From positions 1,922,001 through 1,986,000 of the forward strand of contig NZ_CP043473.1 of NCBI RefSeq assembly GCF_008275125.1: a stretch of DNA of 64,000 nucleotides, given 5' to 3'. The stretch is from Chromobacterium paludis (GTDB taxonomy: Bacteria; Pseudomonadota; Gammaproteobacteria; Burkholderiales; Chromobacteriaceae). The notes below the pieces were generated by a model. That model was not told the origin of the DNA. It searched no databases and saw nothing but the letters and a program-made list of their open reading frames with translations. Shown here one piece after another: positions 23,839-32,855 of the stretch. Position 1 is the stretch's first letter; every line of letters starts with the position of its first letter. The position numbers and the translations under genes are program-made.

Positions 23839-23917
23839 AATTGCAGGCCGCCCGGTCCAGGACAGCGGCGGATCCGTGAAGCGCTGCCCGGCATCCACGT
23901 TTTCAAGGAGAAGCACC

Positions 23918-24622
23918 ATGTCTATCCGCAGCACTGACAATTGGCAGCAACTGCATTCGCTGCATCAGCTACGCCGACAAGATATCGGCCATCCGACGCC
24001 ATACGGACAACAGGGCGACCTGGCCGGCGCGCAGCAGGCCTTGGCCGCACTGCAGCAATGGAACGGTTCCCAATCCGGCTCCGGCAGCCAGGATTTCAGC
24101 GCCGCCCTGAACCAGGCGATCAGCGCGACCGCCTCAAGTTCCAGCGCCAGCGCCGCCACCACCGCCACCGACCCCATCAGCGTGGCCAACAACAGCCAGA
24201 CCACCGGCAGCGCATCCAACGCATCCAACGTATCCGGCTCGGGCAGCTCCATTTCCTCGTTGCTGAATAGCCTGGGCCAAGACCTGCAATCCGGCAACCT
24301 GAGCCAAGCGCAACAGGCCTTCCAGCAGCTGCAGCAAGGCCTGCAACAGGCCAACGGCGCGCAGGAGAGCCAGGGCGGCCATCGCCACCATCACCACCAT
24401 CATCATCATGGCGGCGGCGATCAAAACAACGGCTTGGCCAATCTGCTGAACAGCGGCAATCAGACTGCCAGCCGAAGCAGCAGTAGCAATACCAACAACG
24501 CCAACAGCGCCTCTGCGGTGAGCAACGCGCTCAATCAGCAGGCCCAGGCCGCGCTAAGCCTGTATCAGGCCAGCGCCGGCAACAACGACATCACCAGCCT
24601 GTTGATGTCCTTATCGGTGTAA
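23918..24622 (+). CDS. Gln/Ser/Asn-rich protein with an eight-histidine run
   Basis: A 234-residue protein of unknown function. It has two related helical segments, GDLAGAQQALAALQQW and GNLSQAQQAFQQLQQGL, separated by a low-complexity Ser/Ala/Asn stretch, then a run of eight histidines (about residues 153-160) before GGGDQNNG, a Ser/Asn-rich tail and a final hydrophobic LLMSL. No signal peptide is seen. The poly-His tract could bind nickel, zinc or copper. AAGGAG at 23905-23910 supports the start. It is monocistronic, ending in a strong hairpin terminator. Confidence 0.65.
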   Translation: MSIRSTDNWQQLHSLHQLRRQDIGHPTPYGQQGDLAGAQQALAALQQWNGSQSGSGSQDFSAALNQAISATASSSSASAATTATDPISVANNSQTTGSASNASNVSGSGSSISSLLNSLGQDLQSGNLSQAQQAFQQLQQGLQQANGAQESQGGHRHHHHHHHHGGGDQNNGLANLLNSGNQTASRSSSSNTNNANSASAVSNALNQQAQAALSLYQASAGNNDITSLLMSLSV

Positions 24623-24640
24623 GCCCTGCCCCAAGCAGGC

Positions 24641-24677
24641 GAAAATGAAACGCCGCCGCTGGCGGCGTTTCATTTTC
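24641..24677. terminator. Bidirectional terminator
   Basis: A perfect 17-bp stem (GAAAATGAAACGCCGCC and its complement) with a three-base loop lies between the converging His-rich gene and ABC permease gene. A-rich and T-rich flanks allow termination in both directions. Confidence 0.9.
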
Positions 24678-24707
24678 CGATCCACGGACGCGAGGCGCGC
24701 CGCGGCG

Positions 24708-25844
24708 TCAATCCAGCGTCTTGCGGAAACGTTTCAGGCCTATGCCCATCACCACGGCGATGAACAGCAGCAGCGGCCACACATTCAGCCACAGCACCTC
24801 CGGGCCATTGCCCTTGAGCATGACGCCGCGAATCAGCCGCAAGAAATGCGTCAGCGGCAAGACCTCGCCCACCACCTGCGCCCACTCTGGCATGCCGCGA
24901 AACGGGAACATGAAGCCGGTCAACAGCATGGATGGCAGAAAGAAAAAGAAGGTCAGCTGCATGGCCTGGGTCTGATTGCGGGCGACGCTGGAAATGGTGA
25001 TGCCCACCGTCAGATTGGCGCCGATGAAGGTCAGCACGCACAGCAGCAATAGCGGCAGGCTGCCGACGAACGGCACATGGAACACGAACTGCGCCGCCAG
25101 CAGGATCACCGCCACCTGCACATAGCCGATCAACACATAGGGCGCGATCTTGCCCACCATCACCTCCAGCGGCCGCACCGGCGTCGCCAGCAGGTTCTCC
25201 ATGGTGCCGCGCTCCACCTCGCGCGTGATGCCCAGCGCCGTCATCATGATCATGGTCATGGTCAGAATCACGCCCATCAGCCCCGGCACGATATTGTACT
25301 GGGTGACGCCTTCCGGGTTGTAGCGGCGCTGGATGCGCAAGTCGAACGGACTGGCTCCCGGCTGCAGCCCGGCCAGCGGGCCGGTCAGATCATGCGCCAG
25401 CGCGGTGGCGGCCAATTGCTGCATGGTGGCGATGGCGTTGCCGGTGGCAGAAGGATCTGTGGCGTCGGCGGCCAGCAGCAGGGTCGGCCGCTCGCCGCGC
25501 ACCAGCTTGCGGCTGAAGTCCGGCGGAATCACCACGGCGAACTGCGCGCGACCGGACGCCAGCATGGCGTCGGCCTCGGCATCGCCGGCATCGGTTCGGA
25601 TCAAATCGTAATAGCCGGAGTTGGCCATGGACGCGATCAGGGCGCGGCTGAAGCGGCTTTGATCGTGGGCCACCACCACTGTCGGCAAGTGCTTGGGATC
25701 GCCGTTGATGGCGAAGCCGAAAATGGTCAGCTGCACCAGCGGCAGCAGCAACATCATGGCGAAGGTGATGCGGTCCCGCCGCAGCTGGATGAATTCCTTG
25801 AGGATGATCGCCCATAACCGGGCCAGGCTGAAACGCTCGCTCAT
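24708..25844 (-). CDS. ABC-2 type transporter permease
   Basis: A 378-residue inner-membrane permease of the ABC-2/YhhJ class. It has one N-terminal segment (FAMMLLLPLVQLTIFGFAING), a large periplasmic region of about 150 residues, then five C-terminal segments beginning around VPGLMGVILTMTMIM; the ATREVERGTMENLLATPVRP coupling motif is typical. Together with the ATPase at 26363 and the HlyD-like protein at 27283 it forms an exporter, probably of drugs or toxic small molecules. The operon is transcribed from the TetR gene; 68 bases separate it from the unknown membrane protein. Confidence 0.9.
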   Translation of the reverse strand: MSERFSLARLWAIILKEFIQLRRDRITFAMMLLLPLVQLTIFGFAINGDPKHLPTVVVAHDQSRFSRALIASMANSGYYDLIRTDAGDAEADAMLASGRAQFAVVIPPDFSRKLVRGERPTLLLAADATDPSATGNAIATMQQLAATALAHDLTGPLAGLQPGASPFDLRIQRRYNPEGVTQYNIVPGLMGVILTMTMIMMTALGITREVERGTMENLLATPVRPLEVMVGKIAPYVLIGYVQVAVILLAAQFVFHVPFVGSLPLLLLCVLTFIGANLTVGITISSVARNQTQAMQLTFFFFLPSMLLTGFMFPFRGMPEWAQVVGEVLPLTHFLRLIRGVMLKGNGPEVLWLNVWPLLLFIAVVMGIGLKRFRKTLD

Positions 25845-25912
25845 TGCTGAACTCTCCTTGCCGGCGCTCGCTCATGCTAGGCGCCGGCCAAAACGCCGAA
25901 ACGACCCGCCGG

Positions 25913-26347
25913 CTACGCCCGCGCTTCCGCCGGCGCGATCAGCCCCGCAATCAGCGCCAGCCCGCCGCTGATGCAGTGGTGCATGAATATCCAGTCCGCG
26001 CCGGCCGGCAGCCTGCCGCCGAAATGCGCCTGGATGATGGGAAGCAAAGTGGTGAACTCCACCATCGCGATCAGGGCCAGCGCCGTGCGGCGGGAAAATT
26101 TCCCAAACAGGGCAAGCGCGCCCACCATGGCCAGCGTGACGCAAGCGCCGGCCGCCCAGTCGCGCGCGGCCAGCCCCGGCAAGGCAAACGCTTCATCCGG
26201 CGCCATCGTGATATTCGCCGGCACGCTGGGCACGCCCAGGTTATGAGCGAAGCCGACCTGGATCGCCGTGGAGCAAAACAAGCCGATATTGGCCAATAAG
26301 GCGAAGACCACGAATGCATTCACAAACTTGTTTCTGTTGATTGTCAT
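25913..26347 (-). CDS. Unknown four-helix membrane protein in an ABC operon
   Basis: A 144-residue hydrophobic protein with about four transmembrane segments: NAFVVFALLANIGLFCSTAIQ, AAGACVTLAMVGALALF, TALALIAMVEFTTLL and HHCISGGLALIAGLIAP. I do not recognise a family. It sits between the ATPase and permease of a TetR-regulated exporter, 15 bases after the ATPase stop, so it is very likely co-expressed. Its place suggests an accessory subunit or an unrelated membrane enzyme. Two adjacent histidines near the last helix are the only striking polar residues. Confidence 0.6.
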   Translation of the reverse strand: MTINRNKFVNAFVVFALLANIGLFCSTAIQVGFAHNLGVPSVPANITMAPDEAFALPGLAARDWAAGACVTLAMVGALALFGKFSRRTALALIAMVEFTTLLPIIQAHFGGRLPAGADWIFMHHCISGGLALIAGLIAPAEARA

Positions 26348-26362
26348 ATTTTCTCCGAAGAT

Positions 26363-27286
26363 TCAGCGAAAGTTGTCCATGGATTGCCGCATCAGATGAA
26401 TGAACACATCCTCCAAGGCCGGCGAGCCGGCTTCGAATTGCAGCCCCGGCCGGCCGCGGTGCGGCGCCAGCGCCGCCGCCAGCGCCTCGGGATCGGCGCC
26501 GCTGACATGCAGGGCATTGCCGAAACGGGTCACCATTTCCACTGCCGGCGACCGCTCCAGCTCATTGGCCAGGCCGGCCGCGCCCTGGCCGGCTATGGTC
26601 CAGGTGACCAGATCGGACTGCTCGATCAACTCATCCGGTGTGCCCATGGCCAGCAGCTTGCCGTAGGCGATATAGCCCAGGCGGTGGCAGCGCTCGGCCT
26701 CGTCCATATAGTGGGTGGACACCAGCACGGTGATGCCCTCGTGCGCCAGCTTGTGGATCTCGTCCCAGAAGTCGCGCCGCGCCTGCGGGTCGACGCCCGC
26801 CGTCGGCTCGTCCAACAGCAATAGCCGAGGCTGGTGCAGCATGCAGGCGGCCAGCGCCAGCCTCTGCTTCCAGCCGCCGGACAAACGCCCGGCCAGCTGG
26901 GTTTGCCGCCCCGTCAGGCCCAGCCGCTCCAGCGCCGCGTCCACGCGCTCCCGCCGCCGGTCCATGCCGTAAACGCGGCCGACGAAATCCAGGTTCTCGC
27001 GTATGGTCAGGTCCTCGTACAGGCCGAAGCGCTGGGTCATATAGCCAACCTCGCGCTTGATCGCCGCCGCCTCGCGCACCACGTCGTAGCCCAGGGTGTG
27101 GCCGGTGCCGCCGTCCGGCGTCAGCAGGCCGCACATCATGCGGATGGAGGTGGTTTTGCCGGAGCCGTTGGGACCGAGGAAACCGTAGATTTCGCCGCCG
27201 CGCACCTGCATATTGAGGCCGTCGACCACGGTCTTGTCGCCAAAGCGCTTGGTCAGGCCTTGCACGTCTATCACATAGCCGTTCAT
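26363..27286 (-). CDS. ABC transporter ATP-binding protein
   Basis: A 307-residue ABC ATPase of the multidrug/YhiH-like class. Walker A GPNGSGKTT, Q-loop region VGYMTQRFGLYEDLT, signature LSGGWKQRLALA (variant Trp in the LSGGQ motif), Walker B LLLLDEPTAGVDP and the STHYMDEAERCH switch are present, followed by a C-terminal domain of about 80 residues. The ATG at 27286 overlaps the HlyD stop by four bases. It energises the permease at 24708. An in-frame upstream extension lies within hlyD and is not used. Confidence 0.9.
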   Translation of the reverse strand: MNGYVIDVQGLTKRFGDKTVVDGLNMQVRGGEIYGFLGPNGSGKTTSIRMMCGLLTPDGGTGHTLGYDVVREAAAIKREVGYMTQRFGLYEDLTIRENLDFVGRVYGMDRRRERVDAALERLGLTGRQTQLAGRLSGGWKQRLALAACMLHQPRLLLLDEPTAGVDPQARRDFWDEIHKLAHEGITVLVSTHYMDEAERCHRLGYIAYGKLLAMGTPDELIEQSDLVTWTIAGQGAAGLANELERSPAVEMVTRFGNALHVSGADPEALAAALAPHRGRPGLQFEAGSPALEDVFIHLMRQSMDNFR

Positions 27287-28245
27287 GGCCGGCCCGCCAG
27301 ACGCACGTCCACCGGCTGGCCGGGCCGCAGGCGCGCGGCGTCGCCGGCGGATGGCGCGGCTTCCGCCATCCATACCAATTCGCTGCGGTTTTCCTTGCTG
27401 TAAATCATGGGCGGCGTGTACTCCGCGTCGCGGGCCATGAAGCGCACGGTGGCGGCGATGGGCTGGCCGCAGCCGTCGCAGCTGAGCGTAACCTTGGCGC
27501 CCGGCGCGAATGCTTTCAACAGCGGCTCCGGCACGAAGAAGCGCGCCTTGACCCCGCCCGGCGCCAGCAGCTCCAGCACCGGCGCGCCGGCCGGCACCCA
27601 TTCGCCCACGCGGTAGAAGCTGTCCTCCACCCGCGCCGCCAGCGGCGCCGCCACCGCTTTTTGCGCCAGCGTCCATTGCCGTTGCGCCAATTGCGCCCGC
27701 GCCGCATCCGCGCCGGCCTGCGCGGCCAGCCGGCTCTGCTCGCGGCCGGCCAGCTTGCCGCTGCGCAGCTGCGCCTGCAGCTCGGCCACATGCGCGGCGT
27801 CGGCATCGCGCTTGCTCCGGTAAGCGTCCAGCGCGGCCGGGGAGAGGAAACCGCTGCCGGCCAGTTCGCGCTGGCGCTTCCAGTCCGCTTCGGACTGGCG
27901 CAGCGCCGTCTCGGCCATGCGCAAATCGGCCTCCAGCACGGCCAGCTCATCGGGCCGCTTGCCGCTGTCCAGGTCGGCCGCCTGCGCCCGCGCCTGCTTC
28001 ACGCGCGCGTCGGCCTCCGCCACCGCCGCCTTTTCATTGTCTTGTTCCAGCACGAACAGGATCTGCCCCGCCGCCACCGCATCGCCGCGCTCAGCCTGCA
28101 GTTTCAACAGCCTGCCGGCCACCGGCGCCGCCAGCCGCACCGGCTCCGTCTCGACATAGCCATGCAGCGCATCGCTGGCCCCGCTCTCGCAGCCCGCCAA
28201 CGCCAATAAGGACGGCAACGCCGCCGCAACCATCCAGCTACGCAT
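27283..28245 (-). CDS. HlyD-family membrane fusion protein, probable lipoprotein
   Basis: A 320-residue periplasmic adaptor of an ABC exporter. The N-terminus has a lipobox-like LLALAGC with Cys19, so it may be lipid-anchored. Two lipoyl halves (LAAPVAGRLLKLQAERGDAVAAGQ and AAPLAARVEDSFYRVGEWV) flank a long helical hairpin (about residues 70-180), then a beta-barrel domain. YbhG/YhiI-type proteins have this layout. It overlaps TetR upstream and the ATPase downstream, so the three are coupled. Confidence 0.87.
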   Translation of the reverse strand: MRSWMVAAALPSLLALAGCESGASDALHGYVETEPVRLAAPVAGRLLKLQAERGDAVAAGQILFVLEQDNEKAAVAEADARVKQARAQAADLDSGKRPDELAVLEADLRMAETALRQSEADWKRQRELAGSGFLSPAALDAYRSKRDADAAHVAELQAQLRSGKLAGREQSRLAAQAGADAARAQLAQRQWTLAQKAVAAPLAARVEDSFYRVGEWVPAGAPVLELLAPGGVKARFFVPEPLLKAFAPGAKVTLSCDGCGQPIAATVRFMARDAEYTPPMIYSKENRSELVWMAEAAPSAGDAARLRPGQPVDVRLAGRP

Positions 28246-28909
28246 GCTTGCTCCTTTCCATCGCGGCCAAGGCGTTCAGGCCGGCCCAGGAAAACTGGCT
28301 GATATGTTCGGCCAGCTCGTCCAGGCCATCCGCGCGCTGATAGAAACCGGGCCGCATTTTTTCCACCAGGGCCCGCATGCCGACATAGGCCATGCTCTGG
28401 CTCACCACGCTGATGCCGCAACGCGCCAACAGGTCCGGCGTCGCATCCGGGCCAAACAGCTCGGCCAACAGGCCGAACAGAATGGCCGACTGCGGCTTGA
28501 TCACATGCTCCAGCATCGACTCCAGCGCCGGCGTCGGATTGGCCGCCTCCCGCACCATCAGGCTGGCGATGCGCGAGGGGCTGGCCGGGTCCAGCATGCG
28601 CCGCACCAGGGCTTGCACGAAAGTGCGGAAGCGCTGTTCCAGCGGCAGCTCCCGCGGCAGCGGCGGCACCGGGGCGTGCCGAAAGGCCAGCCTGGCATGG
28701 TGTTGCAGCACCGCCAGATACAGGCCCTCTTTGCCGCCGAAATGGTAGTTGATGGCCGACAGGCGCACGCCCGCCAGCGCGGCGATGTCCTTGACCCGCG
28801 CGGCCTTGCAGCCATCGGCCAGGAAGACCTCGGTGGCGGCACTGAGCAGGGCCTGCCGGGTTTCATCGCCGGTGGCGTGCTTGGGAGATGGCGTCTCTGG
28901 CTGGAACAT
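28238..28909 (-). CDS. TetR-family regulator (CerR/DUF1956 type)
   Basis: A 223-residue TetR-type repressor. The HTH at about residues 15-60 includes ALLSAATEVFLADGCKAARVKDIAALAGV and INYHFGGKEGLYLAVLQHHA; the C-terminal half has the DUF1956-like helical ligand domain (PSRIASLMVREAANPTPALESM). It is the first gene of the exporter operon and is probably autoregulated: its promoter carries two palindromes at 28928-28967. The ATG at 28909 has no strong ribosome-binding site; upstream starts would run through the operators. Confidence 0.85.
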   Translation of the reverse strand: MFQPETPSPKHATGDETRQALLSAATEVFLADGCKAARVKDIAALAGVRLSAINYHFGGKEGLYLAVLQHHARLAFRHAPVPPLPRELPLEQRFRTFVQALVRRMLDPASPSRIASLMVREAANPTPALESMLEHVIKPQSAILFGLLAELFGPDATPDLLARCGISVVSQSMAYVGMRALVEKMRPGFYQRADGLDELAEHISQFSWAGLNALAAMERSKHA

Positions 28910-28927
28910 AATGGGCTGGCTCGATAT

Positions 28928-28974
28928 TTGGAAAATATTTTCCAAATTATCTGGAAATTTTTTTCCAATTGCAA
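28928..28974 (-). promoter_or_regulatory. tetR promoter with two palindromic operators
   Basis: On the minus strand the -35 TTGCAA (28974-28969) and -10 GATAAT (28951-28946) are separated by 17 bases. The spacer (28952-28968) contains an imperfect palindrome TGGAAATTTTTTTCCA, and a perfect 18-base palindrome TTGGAAAATATTTTCCAA follows immediately after the -10 (28928-28945). This is the expected architecture for an autorepressed TetR operon. Confidence 0.7.
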
Positions 28975-29103
28975 GCAAACCGTGACGGCGCTTCAAATCA
29001 AAGGGACAAGACGCGCGATGCGCCACGATGCGGGTGGGGAAGGATTCAGCGCCGGCGCGGGCCAGATGGCGCGACGCGGGGCCGGGGGTTTTGTTGGCGG
29101 GTC

Positions 29104-29823
29104 TTAGTGAAACGGCGCCAGCAGCCTGCGCACTTCCTGCCTGCCGGCATAGGAGTCGCAGGCCAGGCGCAAGCGCAGCATGGTGGAGGAGTCGCGCGAC
29201 AGCGCGCTAGCGCGCGAGACATAGATGGCCAGCGGCTGCTCGCTGAACAGCCATTCGCCCACCTGCCGCTCCTCCAGGCCAGCCTCGTCCAGCACATTGC
29301 CGCAGCCGGGGCGGACGCAGACCGTGGCGTCCAGCCGCCCCGCCGCCAGCATGCGCACACCTTGGCTCATGTCGCTGATCAGCACCTGCTTGTGCGGCAC
29401 GGCGCGGTCGAACGCCTCCAGTGTCCGGCTGCCGCGCAATTCGCCTATGCTCATGCCGGCGAAGCTGGCCGCGTTGTCGTGCCGGCGTCCCGCGCCGCGC
29501 CCATACAGCAAGGACACCTTGAGCGAGCCTATGGTGCAGACGGCGATGCCGTAACGGTCGCGCTCAGGCGTGGGAATGCCCAGATTGATGGCGTTTTCGC
29601 CGCTGCGCATGCCGTCTATCACGCGCAGATACGGCCAGGCGCGGGCATCCACGGTGAAGCCGGCCCGCTCGGCCAGAAAGCGGATGAAGTCCGGCCCCAC
29701 TCCGCGGTCGGTGTCGAGTATGCCCCAGGGCTCCACCGCCAGCGTGTAGGACTGGTAATGCGGCGGCTGGGCCATGCCGGCCGCCGCCGCCAGGGTCAGG
29801 ATCGCGCCGGCAGTCAGCCGCAT
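29104..29823 (-). CDS. Periplasmic solute-binding protein, family 3, paired with a chemoreceptor
   Basis: A 239-residue protein with a short signal peptide (MRLTAGAILTLAAAAGMAQ) and a family 3 substrate-binding fold: TLAVEPWGILDTDRGVGPDFIRFLAERAGF is the N-lobe opening and RLDATVCVRPGC the C-lobe. No transport permease or ATPase genes are next to it. It follows the chemoreceptor gene by 11 bases, so it is likely a sensory rather than transport component, presenting a ligand to that receptor. The ligand is unknown. Confidence 0.75.
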   Translation of the reverse strand: MRLTAGAILTLAAAAGMAQPPHYQSYTLAVEPWGILDTDRGVGPDFIRFLAERAGFTVDARAWPYLRVIDGMRSGENAINLGIPTPERDRYGIAVCTIGSLKVSLLYGRGAGRRHDNAASFAGMSIGELRGSRTLEAFDRAVPHKQVLISDMSQGVRMLAAGRLDATVCVRPGCGNVLDEAGLEERQVGEWLFSEQPLAIYVSRASALSRDSSTMLRLRLACDSYAGRQEVRRLLAPFH

Positions 29824-29834
29824 CGCCGCGCCCC

Positions 29835-31457
29835 CTATACCCGGAAGCGGGAGACGGTGGCGTGCAGCTCCTCCGCCAGCGCGTTCAAGCGTTGCGCGGC
29901 ACCGGAAGTGGAGTCGGCGGCGTCGCTGCTTTCCTCGGAAATCTGCGCGATGCGCTCCAGTTGCTGGGCTATCGTCGTGCTGGCGTCGGCCTGCTCGGCG
30001 ATAGCCGCCGCGATCTCCCCGACCAAGGCCACCGCCTCGGCCGAGCGGCTGCTGATCTCGGTGATGGTTTCGCCGGCTCGATTGGCCGATTGCTCGCAGC
30101 CCTGCACGCCGCTCACCACCTCGTCCATCCGCCGCACCGCGTTCATCGCCTCCTGCTGCATCGCCTGAATCATGCCGTCTATCTCCAGCGTGGCCTGGGC
30201 CGTGCGCTCCGCCAGTTTGCGCACCTCGTCCGCCACCACGGCGAAGCCGCGGCCGGTTTCGCCGGCGCGCGCCGCTTCGATGGAGGCGTTCAGCGCCAAT
30301 AGGTTGGTCTGTTCGGCCACGCCCTTGATCACTTCGGTCACCCGGCCTATCGCCGCCACCTGATCGCGCAGCGTGTCCACCGTGCCGGCCGCCTCGCGCA
30401 CGGCGTCGACCGAGGTCTGAATCTGCCCCACCGTGCGCAGTATCACCTGCTCGCCGGACGCGGCCAGTTGCCCGGAGTCGCTGCTGAGCCGGCTCGCCTC
30501 CTGCGCGCGGTCCCGCACATGGGCGATGCTGACCGTCAATTGCTCGACCGAGGCCGCCATGCTGGAGCAGGCCTGGGACGACGTCGCCGCGCTGTCCGCC
30601 AGCTCGTCCGCCGTTTCGCGCATGCCGCGGGCGGATTCCGCCACGCCGCCGACCGCGCCGCCCACCTCCACGAAACTGTCTTGCAGCGTTTGCAGCAAGG
30701 AATCCAGCGCCTGCAGCGCGTCGGCGATCTCATCCCGCCCCGCCGGCTGGGTGCGGCGCGTGAAGTCCAGCTCGCGCGCCACCTTGGCCAACGCGTCGCG
30801 CGCGCCGTCCAAAGGCACGGTGATGGAGCGCTGCAGCAGATAGCCGACGGCCAACAACACCAGCGCGCCCAGCGCGATCACCGTCAGCATCTGCCGCCAC
30901 GCCGCCGCGTAATCCTGCTCCGCGCCCGCGCGCCCCGCGCTCGCGTCGTCGCGGCTGCTCTTGACCATATCGTCCACCAGCGCGCCCATGGAGCTGGCCG
31001 CGCCGTTGATCTTGGGGTTGTACACCGGCGGAGGATGCTCGGGATCGGCCAGCGAAGCCGCCAGCAAGGGCGTGATCGCGTCTATGTATTCGGCCAGCGT
31101 GGACTGGAACTGCTCGGCCTTCTGTTGCTGCTCCGGCGGCAAGGGCAGCTTGTGATAGGCCGTCAGCAACTGATCCAGGTTCTCCCGGTGTTTGCGTATC
31201 AGCTGCTCCGCCGCGCGTTTGACATCGGGATTGCGCGAGGCGATGTGGCGCACCGTCTCCAGCCGCATGCCCGTCAGTTCGGCGCTCAGGCTGCGCGAGA
31301 TGTCCACCTCGGCCAGCGACACCTCGTCCAGCTTGCGCAACTGCTGCTGCACGGCGCTCAGGCGAGACAGACTGATCGCGCCCAAGAGCACGAAGGAGAC
31401 TATGGACAGGATAATCAACACGGCGATACGCCGCCCCACCGTCAAACGCCATGCCAT
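29835..31457 (-). CDS. Methyl-accepting chemotaxis protein
   Basis: A 540-residue transmembrane chemoreceptor. TM1 is about residues 9-30 ([20 protein letters not shown]), a periplasmic four-helix-bundle-like region of about 155 residues follows, and TM2 is about 191-211 ([18 protein letters not shown]). A HAMP domain precedes the signalling helices, whose tip carries [20 protein letters not shown] and [21 protein letters not shown], the CheA/CheW-binding hairpin. No NWETF CheR tail is visible. The start at 31457 has a GGAGG-rich sequence upstream. It is first in a two-gene operon with the binding protein. Confidence 0.93.
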   Translation of the reverse strand: MAWRLTVGRRIAVLIILSIVSFVLLGAISLSRLSAVQQQLRKLDEVSLAEVDISRSLSAELTGMRLETVRHIASRNPDVKRAAEQLIRKHRENLDQLLTAYHKLPLPPEQQQKAEQFQSTLAEYIDAITPLLAASLADPEHPPPVYNPKINGAASSMGALVDDMVKSSRDDASAGRAGAEQDYAAAWRQMLTVIALGALVLLAVGYLLQRSITVPLDGARDALAKVARELDFTRRTQPAGRDEIADALQALDSLLQTLQDSFVEVGGAVGGVAESARGMRETADELADSAATSSQACSSMAASVEQLTVSIAHVRDRAQEASRLSSDSGQLAASGEQVILRTVGQIQTSVDAVREAAGTVDTLRDQVAAIGRVTEVIKGVAEQTNLLALNASIEAARAGETGRGFAVVADEVRKLAERTAQATLEIDGMIQAMQQEAMNAVRRMDEVVSGVQGCEQSANRAGETITEISSRSAEAVALVGEIAAAIAEQADASTTIAQQLERIAQISEESSDAADSTSGAAQRLNALAEELHATVSRFRV

Positions 31458-31622
31458 CTCCGCCTCCCCGCCGCAGGCCGCGGCGTTGCTACGCATCAGT
31501 ACAGTGTAGACTAGGATGGCGCGCGCAAAAGCCCATGCGGCGCGTCCGACGCCAGCGATATCCAGCCTCCGCGTTTCGCGCTACCCTAGGCATATTTCAC
31601 GCAACGCCCACTCGTTTTCGTC

Positions 31623-32657
31623 ATGAACCTGCGCCAGCTCGCCGCCCTATTGAAACTGTCCCCCGCCACCGTCAGCCGCGCGCTGAACGGTTTTCCGGAA
31701 GTCAACGCCGAAACCCGGGAGCGGGTGCGGGCTGCCGCGGCCAAGCATGGCTATCGCCCCAACACCATCGCCCGCAAGCTGGCGACGGGCAGGACCGACA
31801 GCATAGGGCTGATCTATCCCTTCGAGCCGTCCGACCTGGGCGACCCCGTGTTTCTGGACGTGATCGCCGGCATCACGGAAAAGCTGGCGGAAGCGCAGAT
31901 GGACTTGGTCATCGTCTCCGCCGCCCAGGCCAATGAGCTGGCGACTTATCACCGCATGGTGTCGGCCGCGCGCGTGGACGGCCTGATCGTCGCGCGCACC
32001 CTGGTCAACGATCCGCGCCTGCAGTACCTGCAGGAACGCGGCTTTCCCTTCGTCGCCCACGGCCGTTCCAAGCTGCCCCAACCCTACTCCTGGTTCGACT
32101 ACGACAACGAGGCCGGCATGCGCCTGGCCGTGCAGCGCTTGCTGCAATTCGGCCATCGCGACATCGGCCTGATCAGCGCGCCGCTGCGCATGAACTTCGC
32201 GTCCCAGCGTCGCGATGGTTTCCTGCTGGAGCTGGAGCAAGCCGGCATCGTTCCCGCGCCGGAACGGCTGGAGATCGCGGAACTGAATCCTCAGCAGGGC
32301 AAACTGGCCATGCAAAGGCTGCTGTCCGCGCCGACCCGCCCCAGCGCCGTGGTGGTGGACAACAATGTGGCCGCGGTGGGCGCCATGCAGGCGCTGCGCC
32401 AAGCCGGCCTGAGACCGGGCCAGGACCTTTCCATCATCGTGTTCGGCGGCCTGCCGCAAAGCGATGGCGAAACCGATCCCATCAGCGCCGTACTGCAGCC
32501 TGAACCCAGGCAAGCGGGCAAGACCCTGGCGGAGTTGATGCTGGCCAGGCTGGCCGGCGAGCCTGCCCAAAGCCTGACTCGTCTCTGGCAGCCGGTGCTG
32601 CGCCCAGGCAACTCCGATGCGCCGCTGGCTCGCCAAAGCGAGGCCGCCCCTCGCTGA
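31623..32657 (+). CDS. LacI-family regulator of the maltose/alpha-glucoside operon
   Basis: A 344-residue LacI-type repressor. HTH MNLRQLAALLKLSPATVSRA with the ALNGFPEVNAETRERV hinge region is at the extreme N-terminus, followed by a periplasmic-binding-like sensor (IGLIYPFEPSDLGDPVFLDV...). It stands just upstream of and in the same direction as the porin-transporter operon; AglR/MalR-type regulators have this role. Palindromes of AAACCGNTTT type lie in the next intergenic region. No Shine-Dalgarno is visible before the ATG, so the start is slightly uncertain. Confidence 0.85.
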   Translation: MNLRQLAALLKLSPATVSRALNGFPEVNAETRERVRAAAAKHGYRPNTIARKLATGRTDSIGLIYPFEPSDLGDPVFLDVIAGITEKLAEAQMDLVIVSAAQANELATYHRMVSAARVDGLIVARTLVNDPRLQYLQERGFPFVAHGRSKLPQPYSWFDYDNEAGMRLAVQRLLQFGHRDIGLISAPLRMNFASQRRDGFLLELEQAGIVPAPERLEIAELNPQQGKLAMQRLLSAPTRPSAVVVDNNVAAVGAMQALRQAGLRPGQDLSIIVFGGLPQSDGETDPISAVLQPEPRQAGKTLAELMLARLAGEPAQSLTRLWQPVLRPGNSDAPLARQSEAAPR

Positions 32658-32715
32658 CCCCCTGTTTCGTCCTGCGGAGGCTTCGTCTGCGTCTCAATGT
32701 TGTAATCTTACAAAT

Positions 32716-32729
32716 TTGAAACGGTTTAA
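32716..32729. promoter_or_regulatory. Distal operator-like palindrome
   Basis: TTGAAACGGTTTAA is a near-perfect match to the proximal sites with the same AAACNG centre. Its centre is about 219 bases upstream of the perfect operator, a spacing suited to loop formation, and 59 bases after the LacI-type regulator's stop. Confidence 0.5.
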
Positions 32730-32855
32730 TTCGTTGCAATGCAACAGATCAACCCAAGCCACCCACGCACACAGATGCGCAAGCCACTGATTCCAATGAA
32801 AAATTAAAATTATGACAATGTTTTCATGAAAGCAGCCGCAGCATAAAAACCGTGT

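Noticed and set aside
24380..24425. His-tag-like vector contamination at the eight-histidine run
   Set aside because: The run is embedded in a continuous native-looking frame with matching codon use, ribosome-binding site and terminator, so it appears genuine.
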